Made by a program: the position numbers and the translations under genes. This document shows, one piece after another, positions 9,285 through 16,976 of a DNA stretch of 64,000 nt. The notes under the pieces are model-generated. The model was not told the DNA's origin, did no database searches, and was given only the letters and a program-made list of their open reading frames with translations. The first letter of the stretch is position 1. Each line of letters begins with the position of its first letter. The stretch comes from Pseudomonas fluorescens HK44 (lineage in GTDB: Bacteria; Pseudomonadota; Gammaproteobacteria; Pseudomonadales; Pseudomonadaceae): the NCBI RefSeq assembly GCF_000217955.3, contig NZ_AFOY02000015.1:868001-932000 (forward strand). The letters run 5' to 3'.

Positions 9285-9303
9285 CATCGTCCGTTGGGAC
9301 TAA
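9285..9303 (-). promoter_or_regulatory. 19-bp dyad operator/promoter for the 9202-1 operon
   Basis: Minus-strand sequence TTAGTCCCAACGGACGATG. CATACT, a good -10 hexamer, starts exactly 20 nt downstream (9264-9259 on the minus strand). The dyad is thus centred at about -42. The following leader (CATACTG...CAGCCAATGAA) is also shared with the hsaC promoter. Confidence 0.7.
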
Positions 9304-9377
9304 ACAGGTGCCGAGCTGATCAGCAGGGCCTGTCCTGGACAAAAAATGTTCCTTGTTTCACAGGTCGGGCGGGGGAA

Positions 9378-9396
9378 GTAGTCCGTTCGGACGATG
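9378..9396 (+). promoter_or_regulatory. 19-bp dyad, plus-strand copy upstream of the small exported ORF
   Basis: GTAGTCCGTTCGGACGATG, in opposite orientation to the copy at 9285-9303. It faces the small ORF at 9499. The -10 region is less clear than at other copies (TTATTG about 18 nt downstream). Confidence 0.5.
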
Positions 9397-9498
9397 TAGT
9401 TTCAAACGCTTTACTTATTGTGACGCAATGGGAGTGGGCCAACTTTCCCCACTCCTGCGAATAACGATCATTGAATCTGTACAGACTTTGAGGTCGCC

Positions 9499-9669
9499 AT
9501 GATAATAAAAACAAAACCAATGCTGGCTTTTATACTCATCAGCAGTGCGCTGTCCCTGGGCTTGCTATCACTCCCCAAGGCCCCTCGACTTGTCGCGGTG
9601 GACACCTGCAACACCCTTCCAGCAACGTGCGCTATGCCACCCATTTCACTTGATCGACTACAGCCGTAG
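9499..9669 (+). CDS. small exported peptide, 56 aa, possibly frameshifted
   Basis: ATG at 9499 with a GAGG ribosome-binding site 6 nt upstream. It begins MIIKTKPMLAFILISSALSL, a basic end plus a hydrophobic core as in a signal peptide or membrane anchor, followed by a short Cys-containing tail (DTC...ATCAMPP). It stops at 9667-9669. In the -1 frame an open stretch from about 9670 to 9763 reads DHDLSAAADTHDELAAINT and looks coding, so the ancestral protein may have been ~85 residues and be broken or recoded near 9660. Two flanking operons are on the other strand, so this is a lone plus-strand gene. A plus-oriented copy of the steroid-island dyad lies 102 nt upstream. No family recognised. Confidence 0.4.
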   Translation: MIIKTKPMLAFILISSALSLGLLSLPKAPRLVAVDTCNTLPATCAMPPISLDRLQP

Positions 9670-9889
9670 ACCATGACCTGTCGGCAGCGGCAGATACTCA
9701 TGACGAACTGGCCGCCATCAATACACAGCTCGACGCTCCTTTACCCGCCCCGGTCGGGTGACGGGCCGCAATGCACTCGAAGGATGTGATTGGGACTAAG
9801 GTGGCGTCCGTATGGGCGTGGTCTTGCCCATCAGAGCGCTACAATATGTCGCTGTTGAAGTGCACCCCGGTTATGGGTGCCTCCGTTCT
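9670..9889. other. intergenic stretch with no convincing intact gene
   Basis: Holds the possible out-of-frame continuation of the small ORF (to about 9763). A degenerate half-copy of the dyad (left half TTAGTCC on the minus strand, 9798-9792) lies after it. I see no terminator with a T-tract and no RNA gene here. Confidence 0.4.
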
Positions 9890-11014
9890 TCACGTGGGCA
9901 GTGGGGACGTCATCAAGGGCAACGGTCCAGCATCGATAGACAGCGTTGCCGAGCGCATCAGGACTGCGCGCAGGCTGCGTTCGGCGTCATTGACAATTTC
10001 GTCTATCAACTGTTCACAGCTTTTGAGTTCACTGATCGCGGCCGCCACTTGACCACTCGGCAGGATCCCCTCGTCGGGGAAACCGTCGACCATTGAGCGC
10101 TGCAACAAGACCGGCTGGTTGGCCGCCATCACCGTCTGCGAGACTGCGCCCGGATCTTCACGCACGGCCTGGACGAACACGCTGAGCATATGGCCCAGGC
10201 TCATACCGGTCTGCTGTTTCCACTGCCAGGCACTGCGCAGGGCAATCCGCAAACGACCCAATGAACCGGCGTGTTCGAGGCGGTTGATGAAGGCATTTTC
10301 GATCATTCGGTGACGCATGCCGTCGACCGCCGTGGTCACGCGGATCTGCTGCGGGTCGGTGACCGTCAAATAGTGTTTGAGTGTGGCCGCAGGCGTCGGC
10401 GATTCATGGGTCATCAAAAAGCGTGTGCCCATGGCAATACCTGCCGCGCCGCTGGCGAGCGCACCCGCCAACCCGCGCCCCGTGGAATAGCCGCCGGCAG
10501 CAATCACCGGCACCTTCACCGCATCCAGCACCTGGGGCAGCAAAATGGTGCTCGGCACACCGCCGGTATGGCCGCCGCCCTCACCGCCCTGAATGGTGAT
10601 CATGTCGGCTCCCAGCTCGACAGCCTTGAGCGCATGCTTGAGCGCACCGACGGTGGGAATACACAGCACGCCCGCGTCTTTGAAGCGGCCGATGGTCCTT
10701 TTGTCCGGACCGCGCCCATAGCTGACGGCACGCAGACGGTACTTGATCGCAAGGTCAACGCACTGGGCGGCGTTTTCCTGGAACATATGAAAGTTCAGAC
10801 CGAAGTTGCTGTTGCCGATTGCGTCGATCACCCGTTGAAGTTCAGCTTCCAGTTGCTGCGCTGGAATGGTCGCTCCGGCAAGAAAGCCGAACGCTCCGGC
10901 GCGGCTGCTGGCAATCACCAGATTCGCATCGGCGACCCAGCCCATGGCGGTCTGTACGATCGGATAGCGACAACCCAAGGCAGCGGTCAGCGGCGTTTCA
11001 AGCCAATGCTTCAT
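9890..11014 (-). CDS. ipdC: IpdC-like flavin oxidoreductase (nitronate monooxygenase fold)
   Basis: 374 residues, slightly longer than the ~355 of the mycobacterial protein. FMN TIM-barrel features: PIVQTAMGWVAD at the first strand, QGGEGGGHTGG phosphate loop, and AAGGYSTGRGLAGALASGAAGIAMGTRF near the second phosphate site. Although the fold is that of 2-nitropropane dioxygenase, IpdC acts on a CoA-thioester in steroid C/D-ring degradation. The start ATG overlaps the stop of the enoyl-CoA hydratase gene (ATGA), and the operon also carries ipdA and ipdB, which supports the call strongly. Confidence 0.87.
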   Translation of the reverse strand: MKHWLETPLTAALGCRYPIVQTAMGWVADANLVIASSRAGAFGFLAGATIPAQQLEAELQRVIDAIGNSNFGLNFHMFQENAAQCVDLAIKYRLRAVSYGRGPDKRTIGRFKDAGVLCIPTVGALKHALKAVELGADMITIQGGEGGGHTGGVPSTILLPQVLDAVKVPVIAAGGYSTGRGLAGALASGAAGIAMGTRFLMTHESPTPAATLKHYLTVTDPQQIRVTTAVDGMRHRMIENAFINRLEHAGSLGRLRIALRSAWQWKQQTGMSLGHMLSVFVQAVREDPGAVSQTVMAANQPVLLQRSMVDGFPDEGILPSGQVAAAISELKSCEQLIDEIVNDAERSLRAVLMRSATLSIDAGPLPLMTSPLPT

Positions 11015-11928
11015 ACGCCCTCTCCCCCGGCAGCCTTTTTGTTGGCCTGCACCATCGCTTTGGCATCGTAGCCGCCCAGTTTGTCACCCGATAACAGCTC
11101 GTTGTGACTGTGAGCGAAGTGGTGCCAGGCAAAGACCGCGTCCATGGCTGAACGCTTGCCTTGCAGATCCTCGACGTGGTTGATCGCCTGCTTGGTCAGT
11201 GCCAGCCCCATACGCGGCTGTTTGGCGATAGCCGCTGCCAGGGCATAGGTGCCGGCTTCGAGTTCATCGCGGGCAAACAGGCGATTGACCATGCCCATCT
11301 GATAGGCCCGCTCGGCGCTCATACGATCGCCGGTAAACAGAAACTCCTTGGCGATGCGCGGGTTCAGTTCATACGGGTGAGCGAAGTATTCGACACCCGG
11401 AATCCCCATGCGCACCACCGGGTCCTGGAAGAACGCATCGTCACTGGCGACAATCAGGTCGCACACCCACGCCAGCATCAGCCCACCGGCGATACACGCG
11501 CCATGGACCATGGCAATCGTCGGCTTGGGCAGTTCGCGCCAGCGCCGACACATGCCCAGATACACTTCCTGCTCACGAGCGTAGAGGAACTCACCGCCGG
11601 GCTTGTTGGTGTGATCCCACCACAGGTGGGCACGTTCGAATGGCTTGTTGATGTCGCGTCCAGGCGTACCGATATCGTGGCCCGCCGAGAAGTGTTTGCC
11701 GTTGCCGCGCAGCACGATGACCTTGACCGCATCATCATTCACCGCTTCACGCAGGGCCGCATCCAGGGCATAGGTCATCTGCGAGTTTTGCGCGTTGTTC
11801 ACGCCGGGTCGGTTCAGGGTCAACGTGGCGATACCGTCTGCCACGCTATAAAGCACCGGGTCCTCGGTTTCATAGACCGATGTGTCGATACGCTCGACGA
11901 ATTCACTGTCGCTGCTGCTCATACTCAC
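11011..11928 (-). CDS. enoyl-CoA hydratase/isomerase family protein of the ipd operon
   Basis: 305 residues, longer than a standard ~260 crotonase because of an N-terminal extension and an inserted segment around HLWWDHTNKPGGEFLYAREQ. Core motifs: GNGKHFSAGHDIG oxyanion loop and HGACIAGGLMLAWVCDLIVAS, where the usual first Glu is replaced by Leu/Met. The second site is FQDPVVRMGIPG with Asp instead of Glu. These substitutions suggest it is not a simple hydratase. It is embedded between ipdB and ipdC with overlapping or very short junctions, so it serves C/D-ring opening. Exact reaction unknown. Confidence 0.8.
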   Translation of the reverse strand: MSMSSSDSEFVERIDTSVYETEDPVLYSVADGIATLTLNRPGVNNAQNSQMTYALDAALREAVNDDAVKVIVLRGNGKHFSAGHDIGTPGRDINKPFERAHLWWDHTNKPGGEFLYAREQEVYLGMCRRWRELPKPTIAMVHGACIAGGLMLAWVCDLIVASDDAFFQDPVVRMGIPGVEYFAHPYELNPRIAKEFLFTGDRMSAERAYQMGMVNRLFARDELEAGTYALAAAIAKQPRMGLALTKQAINHVEDLQGKRSAMDAVFAWHHFAHSHNELLSGDKLGGYDAKAMVQANKKAAGGEGV

Positions 11929-11937
11929 TCCTTGCCT

Positions 11938-12735
11938 TCAGACCGAACGGATGCCCGCAGGGTTGCCCTTGAGCGCCGCTGCACGGTAATCGTGAGGATC
12001 AAGTCGACGAATCACCGCCAGTTGCTCAGCGGTGGGATGCGCGGTTTCCTTGAGATCGGGCGCACGCAGCAGCGCGAATCCGGTTTTCTCCTGCACTTCA
12101 TCAAAACTCACGCCGGGGTGCAGCGAACGCACTTGCACCGCCCGCTGCGGACCACCGAAATCCATCACGCACAGATCAGTGACAATCAGGCGGATATCCA
12201 TCAACTCGCGATTCATACCCTCTTGCCAGCGCTCGGGGTTGAAACCAACACCGGAGACCATGTCCACCTCGCCTGCAACAAAGGCCCGGGTGTTATGTGC
12301 CGGAATGAAAAACGAGTTGATGTGATTAATGCTGTTGCCCGGCAGACCGCGCACGCCGAGCATCGCCACCTTGGGTTTGTGGTAGTCGCCGATGCACGAC
12401 AGGTTGGTCTGGCCAAAACGGTCGACCTGGGTCGGCCCGATCATCGCGTGACGACGGCCACCCCAGACACATTCGAATACCCGCTCAAAGGACAGGTAAC
12501 CGGAGTAACGCGGGACGTAATCGCCACGCGGGCCGAGCGGGATCGGCTCCTCCACCAAAAACGCCTCGCTGTCGGTCATCAACAGTTCCGGGCTGTGGGT
12601 CAGCTTGGCCAGGCTCGCACCCAGACGCGGGATAACGCCCAGGCCCGAGGCGACGATCTCGCCATTGCCGCGCCAGGCTTCGGACGCGGCGACAATCAAC
12701 AGCTCGGCCAGGGTGAAATTAACGGTATCAGTCAT
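11938..12735 (-). CDS. ipdB: IpdB, beta subunit of the COCHEA-CoA hydrolase
   Basis: 265 residues, ATG at 12735 after AAGGAGA. Class I CoA-transferase beta-like fold: FTLAELLIVAASEAWRGNGEIVASGLGVIPRLGA, HAMIGPTQVDRFGQTNLS, and a DLCVMDF strand near the end. In steroid degraders IpdAB hydrolyses the C-C bond that opens ring C, rather than transferring CoA. The partner ipdA lies 12 nt upstream. Neighbours hsaC and ipdC make the assignment firm. Confidence 0.9.
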   Translation of the reverse strand: MTDTVNFTLAELLIVAASEAWRGNGEIVASGLGVIPRLGASLAKLTHSPELLMTDSEAFLVEEPIPLGPRGDYVPRYSGYLSFERVFECVWGGRRHAMIGPTQVDRFGQTNLSCIGDYHKPKVAMLGVRGLPGNSINHINSFFIPAHNTRAFVAGEVDMVSGVGFNPERWQEGMNRELMDIRLIVTDLCVMDFGGPQRAVQVRSLHPGVSFDEVQEKTGFALLRAPDLKETAHPTAEQLAVIRRLDPHDYRAAALKGNPAGIRSV

Positions 12736-12747
12736 GTTCGATTCTCC

Positions 12748-13623
12748 TTAAAACACCGGCAGCGGCAATGAACCCAAGCGTTCGGCACCGCCATTGTTGG
12801 CCTGATAGGCCGTTTCACCGGGTGTCACGAATTCGTCGAGGTAGGCTTGCCAACCACCCTCTTCACTGGCACTGGCGCTGTAGCGCTTCAGATGAGCCAT
12901 GTCCCAGCCGTAATCGGAGGGGCAAGACGTCGGGTGCGCACCAAAGGGGGCATGCACTACGCCGCTGACTAGGTAACGCTCGAAAGTGTTGAAGCGAGCC
13001 TGGGTGGCGTCGAGGCTCAGGCGCTCTTCAATGTGCTCGCAAGAAACGAAACACTGTTTGGCGGCGCGGGCGAACAAATGGTCGAAATAGGCATCGGTGC
13101 CGGTGATCAGGGTATTGCCCAAGCGGTCGGCGACATTCACGTGCAAGAAGGCCATGTCCAGGTTCAGGGCTGGCATGGCCAACAGCACTTCACCGTCGGC
13201 ATAGGGTGACTGCACCTGGCGTATTTCCGGGTTGAGCCGGCTGACATCGGTGGCCAGGCCACAGCGGGTCGGCAGAAACGGCAGGCGCATGCCTGCGGCA
13301 CGCAGGCCCCATTGCAGCATGCCTTCATCGAGCTCCATCAACTCCAGCTCCCCGGCCTCACGGGCCCGGCGAAAATAAGCTTCCAGCGGAATCGCATCGA
13401 GGGTGGCAAAACCGAACACCAGCTTCTTGACCTTGCCGGCGGCACACAACATGCCGACCTCCGGGCCACCGTAAGCGACCACCGTCAGGTCCTTGACATC
13501 GGAGCGCAGGATCTCGCGCACGATGGCCATCGGTTTGCGCCGTGGCCCCCAACCGCCGAAGCCGATGGTCATACCGTTTTGTAATTGTGCGACGACATCC
13601 GCCGCTGTCATTTGCTTGTTCAT
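12748..13623 (-). CDS. ipdA: IpdA, alpha subunit of the COCHEA-CoA hydrolase
   Basis: 291 residues from the ATG at 13623, chosen because GAGGAG stands 8 nt before it; an upstream extension lies in the hsaC 3' end. Class I CoA-transferase alpha-like: NGMTIGFGGWGPRRKPMAI (glycine loop at residues ~21-26), VVAYGGPEVGMLCAAGKVK, acidic ELMELDEGML at ~94-103, and HVNVADRLGNTLITGTD. Works with IpdB in ring-C opening. Second gene of the hsaC operon. Confidence 0.9.
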   Translation of the reverse strand: MNKQMTAADVVAQLQNGMTIGFGGWGPRRKPMAIVREILRSDVKDLTVVAYGGPEVGMLCAAGKVKKLVFGFATLDAIPLEAYFRRAREAGELELMELDEGMLQWGLRAAGMRLPFLPTRCGLATDVSRLNPEIRQVQSPYADGEVLLAMPALNLDMAFLHVNVADRLGNTLITGTDAYFDHLFARAAKQCFVSCEHIEERLSLDATQARFNTFERYLVSGVVHAPFGAHPTSCPSDYGWDMAHLKRYSASASEEGGWQAYLDEFVTPGETAYQANNGGAERLGSLPLPVF

Positions 13624-13634
13624 CTGTCTACTCC

Positions 13635-14525
13635 TCACTGCTGACCGACGGAAAAGTCGTGCCCCCACAAACTCACACGGGTGAACTCGAACGCACTGTG
13701 CTCCTGCCAGTCGACCTGCAGACCGCCGAAGCCGTACTCCAGATCGAATCCGGACGGGGTTTTCATGTAAAAGGAAGTCATCTGGTCATTCAGGTGCTGC
13801 CCCAGCGTGGCCGACAACGGCACGGCATGGGCGATCCGGCGGTCATGGGCGCGCCCCACCTCGGTCATCGACTCCACTTCCACCATCACGTGGACGCAGC
13901 CCGACGCCACCGGGAACTCGGCCAAGGCCAGGCTGTGATGACGGCTGTTGCGGCAATGCAGGAAGTGAATACGAATCGGCTCGACAGCCGGGTCAGGCCG
14001 GAAGTTGAAGATGTCCGACAGTTCGAAGCCCAGCACATCCTTGACGAAGGTCAGCGTTGCGTCGAAGTTCGGCGCAGGCAGCACCGTGTGCCCAAGCCCC
14101 ATGTCCCCGGTCACAAAACCCGGCACGCCCTGAGGTGAAACGAATGGCTGGCAATCGGAACGATGACCCCAACTCAATTCGTGGCAATTACCCGAGGGGT
14201 CCTTGATCTGCACCAGCGCCTGAACACCGCGCTGATCACACTGTTCTGCCGAGCCCGTTTGCCAACAGACGTCGGCCTGCTCCAAAACCTTCAGCGCCGC
14301 CTTGAACGCGCCCTCGCTGGGCAGTTCCCAACCAGAAGCCAGGTAGCGCGATTGCGCGCCAGGCACGATCAGCATGCGAAACGGCCGCTCATCCATCTTC
14401 ACGTACACAGCACCGCCGGGGGCGGGGGCCACCATCATGCCGAGCACGTCCTGGGCGTAATCTTGCCAGCGCGTGAGGTCTTCGCTCTCTGCCACGAAGT
14501 AGCTCAAGCCACGGATGTCGATCAT
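13635..14525 (-). CDS. hsaC: HsaC/TesB-like extradiol dioxygenase (3,4-DHSA cleavage)
   Basis: 296 residues, the usual two-module vicinal oxygen chelate size. Metal ligands are visible in the C-terminal module: His146 (LGHTVL), His212 (CVHVMVEV) and Glu263 (FDLEYGF); His196/197 in SRHHSLAL matches the active-site His of BphC enzymes. It cleaves the aromatised ring A meta to the hydroxyls to give 4,9-DSHA. It heads the operon with ipdA and ipdB. GAGGAGC precedes the ATG, and a 19-bp dyad with a CATACT -10 box lies upstream. Confidence 0.92.
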   Translation of the reverse strand: MIDIRGLSYFVAESEDLTRWQDYAQDVLGMMVAPAPGGAVYVKMDERPFRMLIVPGAQSRYLASGWELPSEGAFKAALKVLEQADVCWQTGSAEQCDQRGVQALVQIKDPSGNCHELSWGHRSDCQPFVSPQGVPGFVTGDMGLGHTVLPAPNFDATLTFVKDVLGFELSDIFNFRPDPAVEPIRIHFLHCRNSRHHSLALAEFPVASGCVHVMVEVESMTEVGRAHDRRIAHAVPLSATLGQHLNDQMTSFYMKTPSGFDLEYGFGGLQVDWQEHSAFEFTRVSLWGHDFSVGQQ

Positions 14526-14592
14526 GTTTGCTGCTCCTCAATCGCCGGGTTCATTGGCTGATGAGCAGTATGGGAAGCTTGGGTCAGAGCCT

Positions 14593-14611
14593 CATCGTCC
14601 GTTGAGACTAA
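14593..14611 (-). promoter_or_regulatory. 19-bp dyad operator/promoter for hsaC-ipdABC
   Basis: Minus-strand TTAGTCTCAACGGACGATG, 67 nt before the hsaC start. CATACT begins exactly 20 nt downstream. The segment from the dyad to CAGCCAATGAA is nearly the same as in the 9202 operon promoter. Confidence 0.7.
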
Positions 14612-14649
14612 GGCTGGCGCTGCACGGGATTGCACGGGCTTTGCAGGAA

Positions 14650-14708
14650 GCACGGCTTGCCGGCGATGGCGTCCTTGAGATTGCCATCGCGAGCAAGCCC
14701 GCTCCTAC
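14650..14708. repeat. REPIN-like inverted pair of Pseudomonas REP sequences
   Basis: GGCTTGCCGGCGATGGC at the left and, on the other strand, GGGCTTGCTCGCGATGGC at the right. They form an inverted pair followed outward by GTAGGAGC. This is the typical fluorescent-Pseudomonas REP. It sits between the 3' end of the DUF35-MaoC gene and the hsaC promoter. Confidence 0.7.
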
Positions 14709-14720
14709 TGGACCACGGGC

Positions 14721-15677
14721 TTACATGTAGAGAATCACCAGATCGTTGATCACCGACGGTCGCTCGTTACCGACCACATGGGTGTTCAATTCCAGGGTCA
14801 ACTGGGTCCCGCGCTTGAGGCGCTCGACGCTTTTGACTCTGGCCCGGGCGTGGATCTTGGCTCCCGCAGGCACCGGCGCCGGGAAGCGCAAGCGGTCCGA
14901 ACCGTAATTGAGCATGTTGGTGAAACCGGTGATCTCGAAACCCAGCGCCAGCTTCATCCGCGATTGCAGCACCTGAACCAGTGCGCCATGGGCGATGGTG
15001 CCGCCGAAGGGACTCTCCTTGCGCGCACGTTCCGGGTTGATATGAATCCAGTAGTCATCGCCGGAGAGTTCGGCAAACGCATCGATCAAAGCCTGATCGA
15101 CCACCAGCGAATTGCTCCATGGGCTGAACTCGTCGCTGACCAGCGACTGCAGCGCTACCTCGTCGTCGAAGGCGATCTGGCGTACAGCACTGGCAGGTGT
15201 CGCCGCTTCGACAGGCGCTTGCTCGACTGACCTGAGCGTTTGCAGGCTCACGGCGTCCTTGTCCAGCCCGGTGAACCGCAGCAGGCGATTGCCCTTGCCA
15301 TCGACCTCGGCAAACACCGGTTGCAGGCGCATGCCGATGCTGATTTCAGACTCGTCGAGGCCGACCAGGTTGCTGTTGATCCGCACCCCCTCGTCCAGCT
15401 CGATGACAGCCAGCAGCTGTGGCATTTCATCGACGAAGTCCGGCAGCGTGGCGATCCGCGTCACGGTGTAGCTGTACAGCGAGGCCCCCCCACTGACTTC
15501 ACGCCAGGCCAGGTCATGGGCCAGGCAGCTGGGGCAGTGCCGACGTGGGTAAAAGACCCAGTGAGTGCATGCATTGCACTGCTGAATGAGCAGACGTTCG
15601 GCGTTGAGGCCGTCCCAGAACGGTGCAGAAATTTCGGTCGGGACCGGCATTGGTTTGTTGTTCGACATGTTGCTCAT
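14721..15677 (-). CDS. DUF35 (OB-fold)-MaoC fusion, side-chain hydratase/aldolase partner
   Basis: 318 residues with two parts. Residues ~15-140 are a DUF35 domain with rubredoxin-like Zn ribbon CNACTHWVFYPRRHCPSC and an OB-fold (GASLYSYTVTRIA). Residues ~165-318 are a MaoC hydratase domain with GDDYWIHINPERA and GGTIAHGALVQVL. In actinobacteria ChsH2 carries MaoC then DUF35; here the order is reversed. DUF35 domains bind and activate Ltp2-type aldolases, and the gene overlaps (ATGA) with such an aldolase. Likely hydrates a steroid side-chain enoyl-CoA and passes it to the aldolase, as proposed for Shy/Sal proteins in cholate degraders. Confidence 0.82.
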   Translation of the reverse strand: MSNMSNNKPMPVPTEISAPFWDGLNAERLLIQQCNACTHWVFYPRRHCPSCLAHDLAWREVSGGASLYSYTVTRIATLPDFVDEMPQLLAVIELDEGVRINSNLVGLDESEISIGMRLQPVFAEVDGKGNRLLRFTGLDKDAVSLQTLRSVEQAPVEAATPASAVRQIAFDDEVALQSLVSDEFSPWSNSLVVDQALIDAFAELSGDDYWIHINPERARKESPFGGTIAHGALVQVLQSRMKLALGFEITGFTNMLNYGSDRLRFPAPVPAGAKIHARARVKSVERLKRGTQLTLELNTHVVGNERPSVINDLVILYM

Positions 15678-16885
15678 GCTCCCTGAAGTATCAACGCGCC
15701 CTGCTCACTCATCACGCCACCGGTACCGGAAACGTAGACGGTGTCGCAGTGCTCAAGCTGACGCTCGCCGGCCTCACCGGCAATCTGTGTCACCGCTTCG
15801 ATCACCTGGGACATGCCACCGGCCGAGCCGGCCTGACCAAAGCTGAGCTGACCACCGTGGGTGTTCATCGGGAAGTCGCCGCGCCAGGTCAGGTCGTGCT
15901 CGCGGACGAAACTCATGCCCTCGCCCTTGGCGCAGAAGCCGGCGTCTTCAAGTGTCAGCAAAGCGGTGATGGTGTAACAGTCGTAGATTTGCGCCGCATC
16001 GACATCGGCGGGCTTGAGCCCGGCCATTTCGAAGGCGCGGCGTGAAGCCGGGCCAATCGGGGTCTGGAGCATGTCTGCGGCATAGGACGGCGATTTGAAC
16101 GCCAGGTGCTCGCCAAAACCGGTGATGAACGCCGGACGTTTGCGTGCCCGTGCGGCGACTTCTTTGGACGCGATGATCAGGGCGGCACCACCGGCCACCG
16201 GCATGACAATTTCCAGCACGTGCAGCGGGTCGGCCACTCGCTTGCTCGCCAGCACCTGCTCGATGGTCAACGGCTGGCCGTAGAACATCGCCTGCGGGTT
16301 AGCCTGGGCATTGGTGCGCTGGTCCACGGCAATCTTCGCCAGGGCCCTTGGATCGTAGCCATACTGCGCCGCATAACGCTGAGCAATCATTGCATAGCCC
16401 GTGTTCTGGCCCATGTGCCCGTAAGGCAGGTCGAACTCGGCTTCGGGCGCACCAAAGACCGTACTGTGGCCGCCAAACCGCATGGCACGGGCCATCCAGC
16501 TTGGGTCTTCATCCGGCCCCATCGGCGCCAGCCGTGCAGGCAGCACGCAGAGCACCGCCTGGCAAAGCCCCAGTTCGATAGCGGCCGCGGCACGCCAGAC
16601 CATCCCTACCGAGGTGCAGCCGCCCAGGTCGACAACTTCGGCGAAATTGAGTCGCAGGCCCAGGTATTCCGCCGCCATGGCCGGGACAAATACCGAGGCT
16701 TCATGAAATTGCGGACCATTGATCACCAACCCATCCAGGTCCTCGGCGCGCAGGCCGGCATCCTGCAAGGCCTTGGCCGCCAGATCGGCGACCTGCTCCA
16801 GGTGGAACATCCTCGGTGCAGTGGCATACTTTTCCGGTTTGTACTGAGCGGCACCGATAATCGCCGCATGACCTTTGAGACCCAT
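15674..16885 (-). CDS. thiolase-like steroid side-chain aldolase (Ltp2/Sal type)
   Basis: 403 residues, ATG at 16885 after GAGG. Thiolase fold of the SCP-x/lipid-transfer type: HAAIIGAAQYKPEKYATAPR start, VVDLGGCTSVGMVWRAAAAIELG around the usual nucleophile position, AQIYDCYTITALLTLEDAGFC, and NTHGGQLSFGQAGSAGG near the C-terminus. Members of this branch work as retro-aldolases with a DUF35 partner, which is encoded by the next, overlapping gene. Probably releases acetyl- or propionyl-CoA from the bile-acid side chain. A second member lies at 36552-37730. Confidence 0.82.
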   Translation of the reverse strand: MGLKGHAAIIGAAQYKPEKYATAPRMFHLEQVADLAAKALQDAGLRAEDLDGLVINGPQFHEASVFVPAMAAEYLGLRLNFAEVVDLGGCTSVGMVWRAAAAIELGLCQAVLCVLPARLAPMGPDEDPSWMARAMRFGGHSTVFGAPEAEFDLPYGHMGQNTGYAMIAQRYAAQYGYDPRALAKIAVDQRTNAQANPQAMFYGQPLTIEQVLASKRVADPLHVLEIVMPVAGGAALIIASKEVAARARKRPAFITGFGEHLAFKSPSYAADMLQTPIGPASRRAFEMAGLKPADVDAAQIYDCYTITALLTLEDAGFCAKGEGMSFVREHDLTWRGDFPMNTHGGQLSFGQAGSAGGMSQVIEAVTQIAGEAGERQLEHCDTVYVSGTGGVMSEQGALILQGA

Positions 16886-16976
16886 GAATACCTCACTCCA
16901 AGGCTAAGCGCTTCGGCTTATCTGTGTGTAAAAAACGATGCGTGGGGCGAAATCCACAGGTCTCGCCCCGGCCTCA

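Noticed and set aside
9468..9701. Minus-strand 77-codon open frame opposite the small exported ORF
   Set aside because: No ribosome-binding site and an amino-acid mix without a domain. The plus-strand ORF has a better start and an upstream dyad.
9780..9798. Further copy of the 19-bp dyad
   Set aside because: Only the left half (TTAGTCCCAAT) is kept; the GGACGATG half is missing and no gene follows in that direction.
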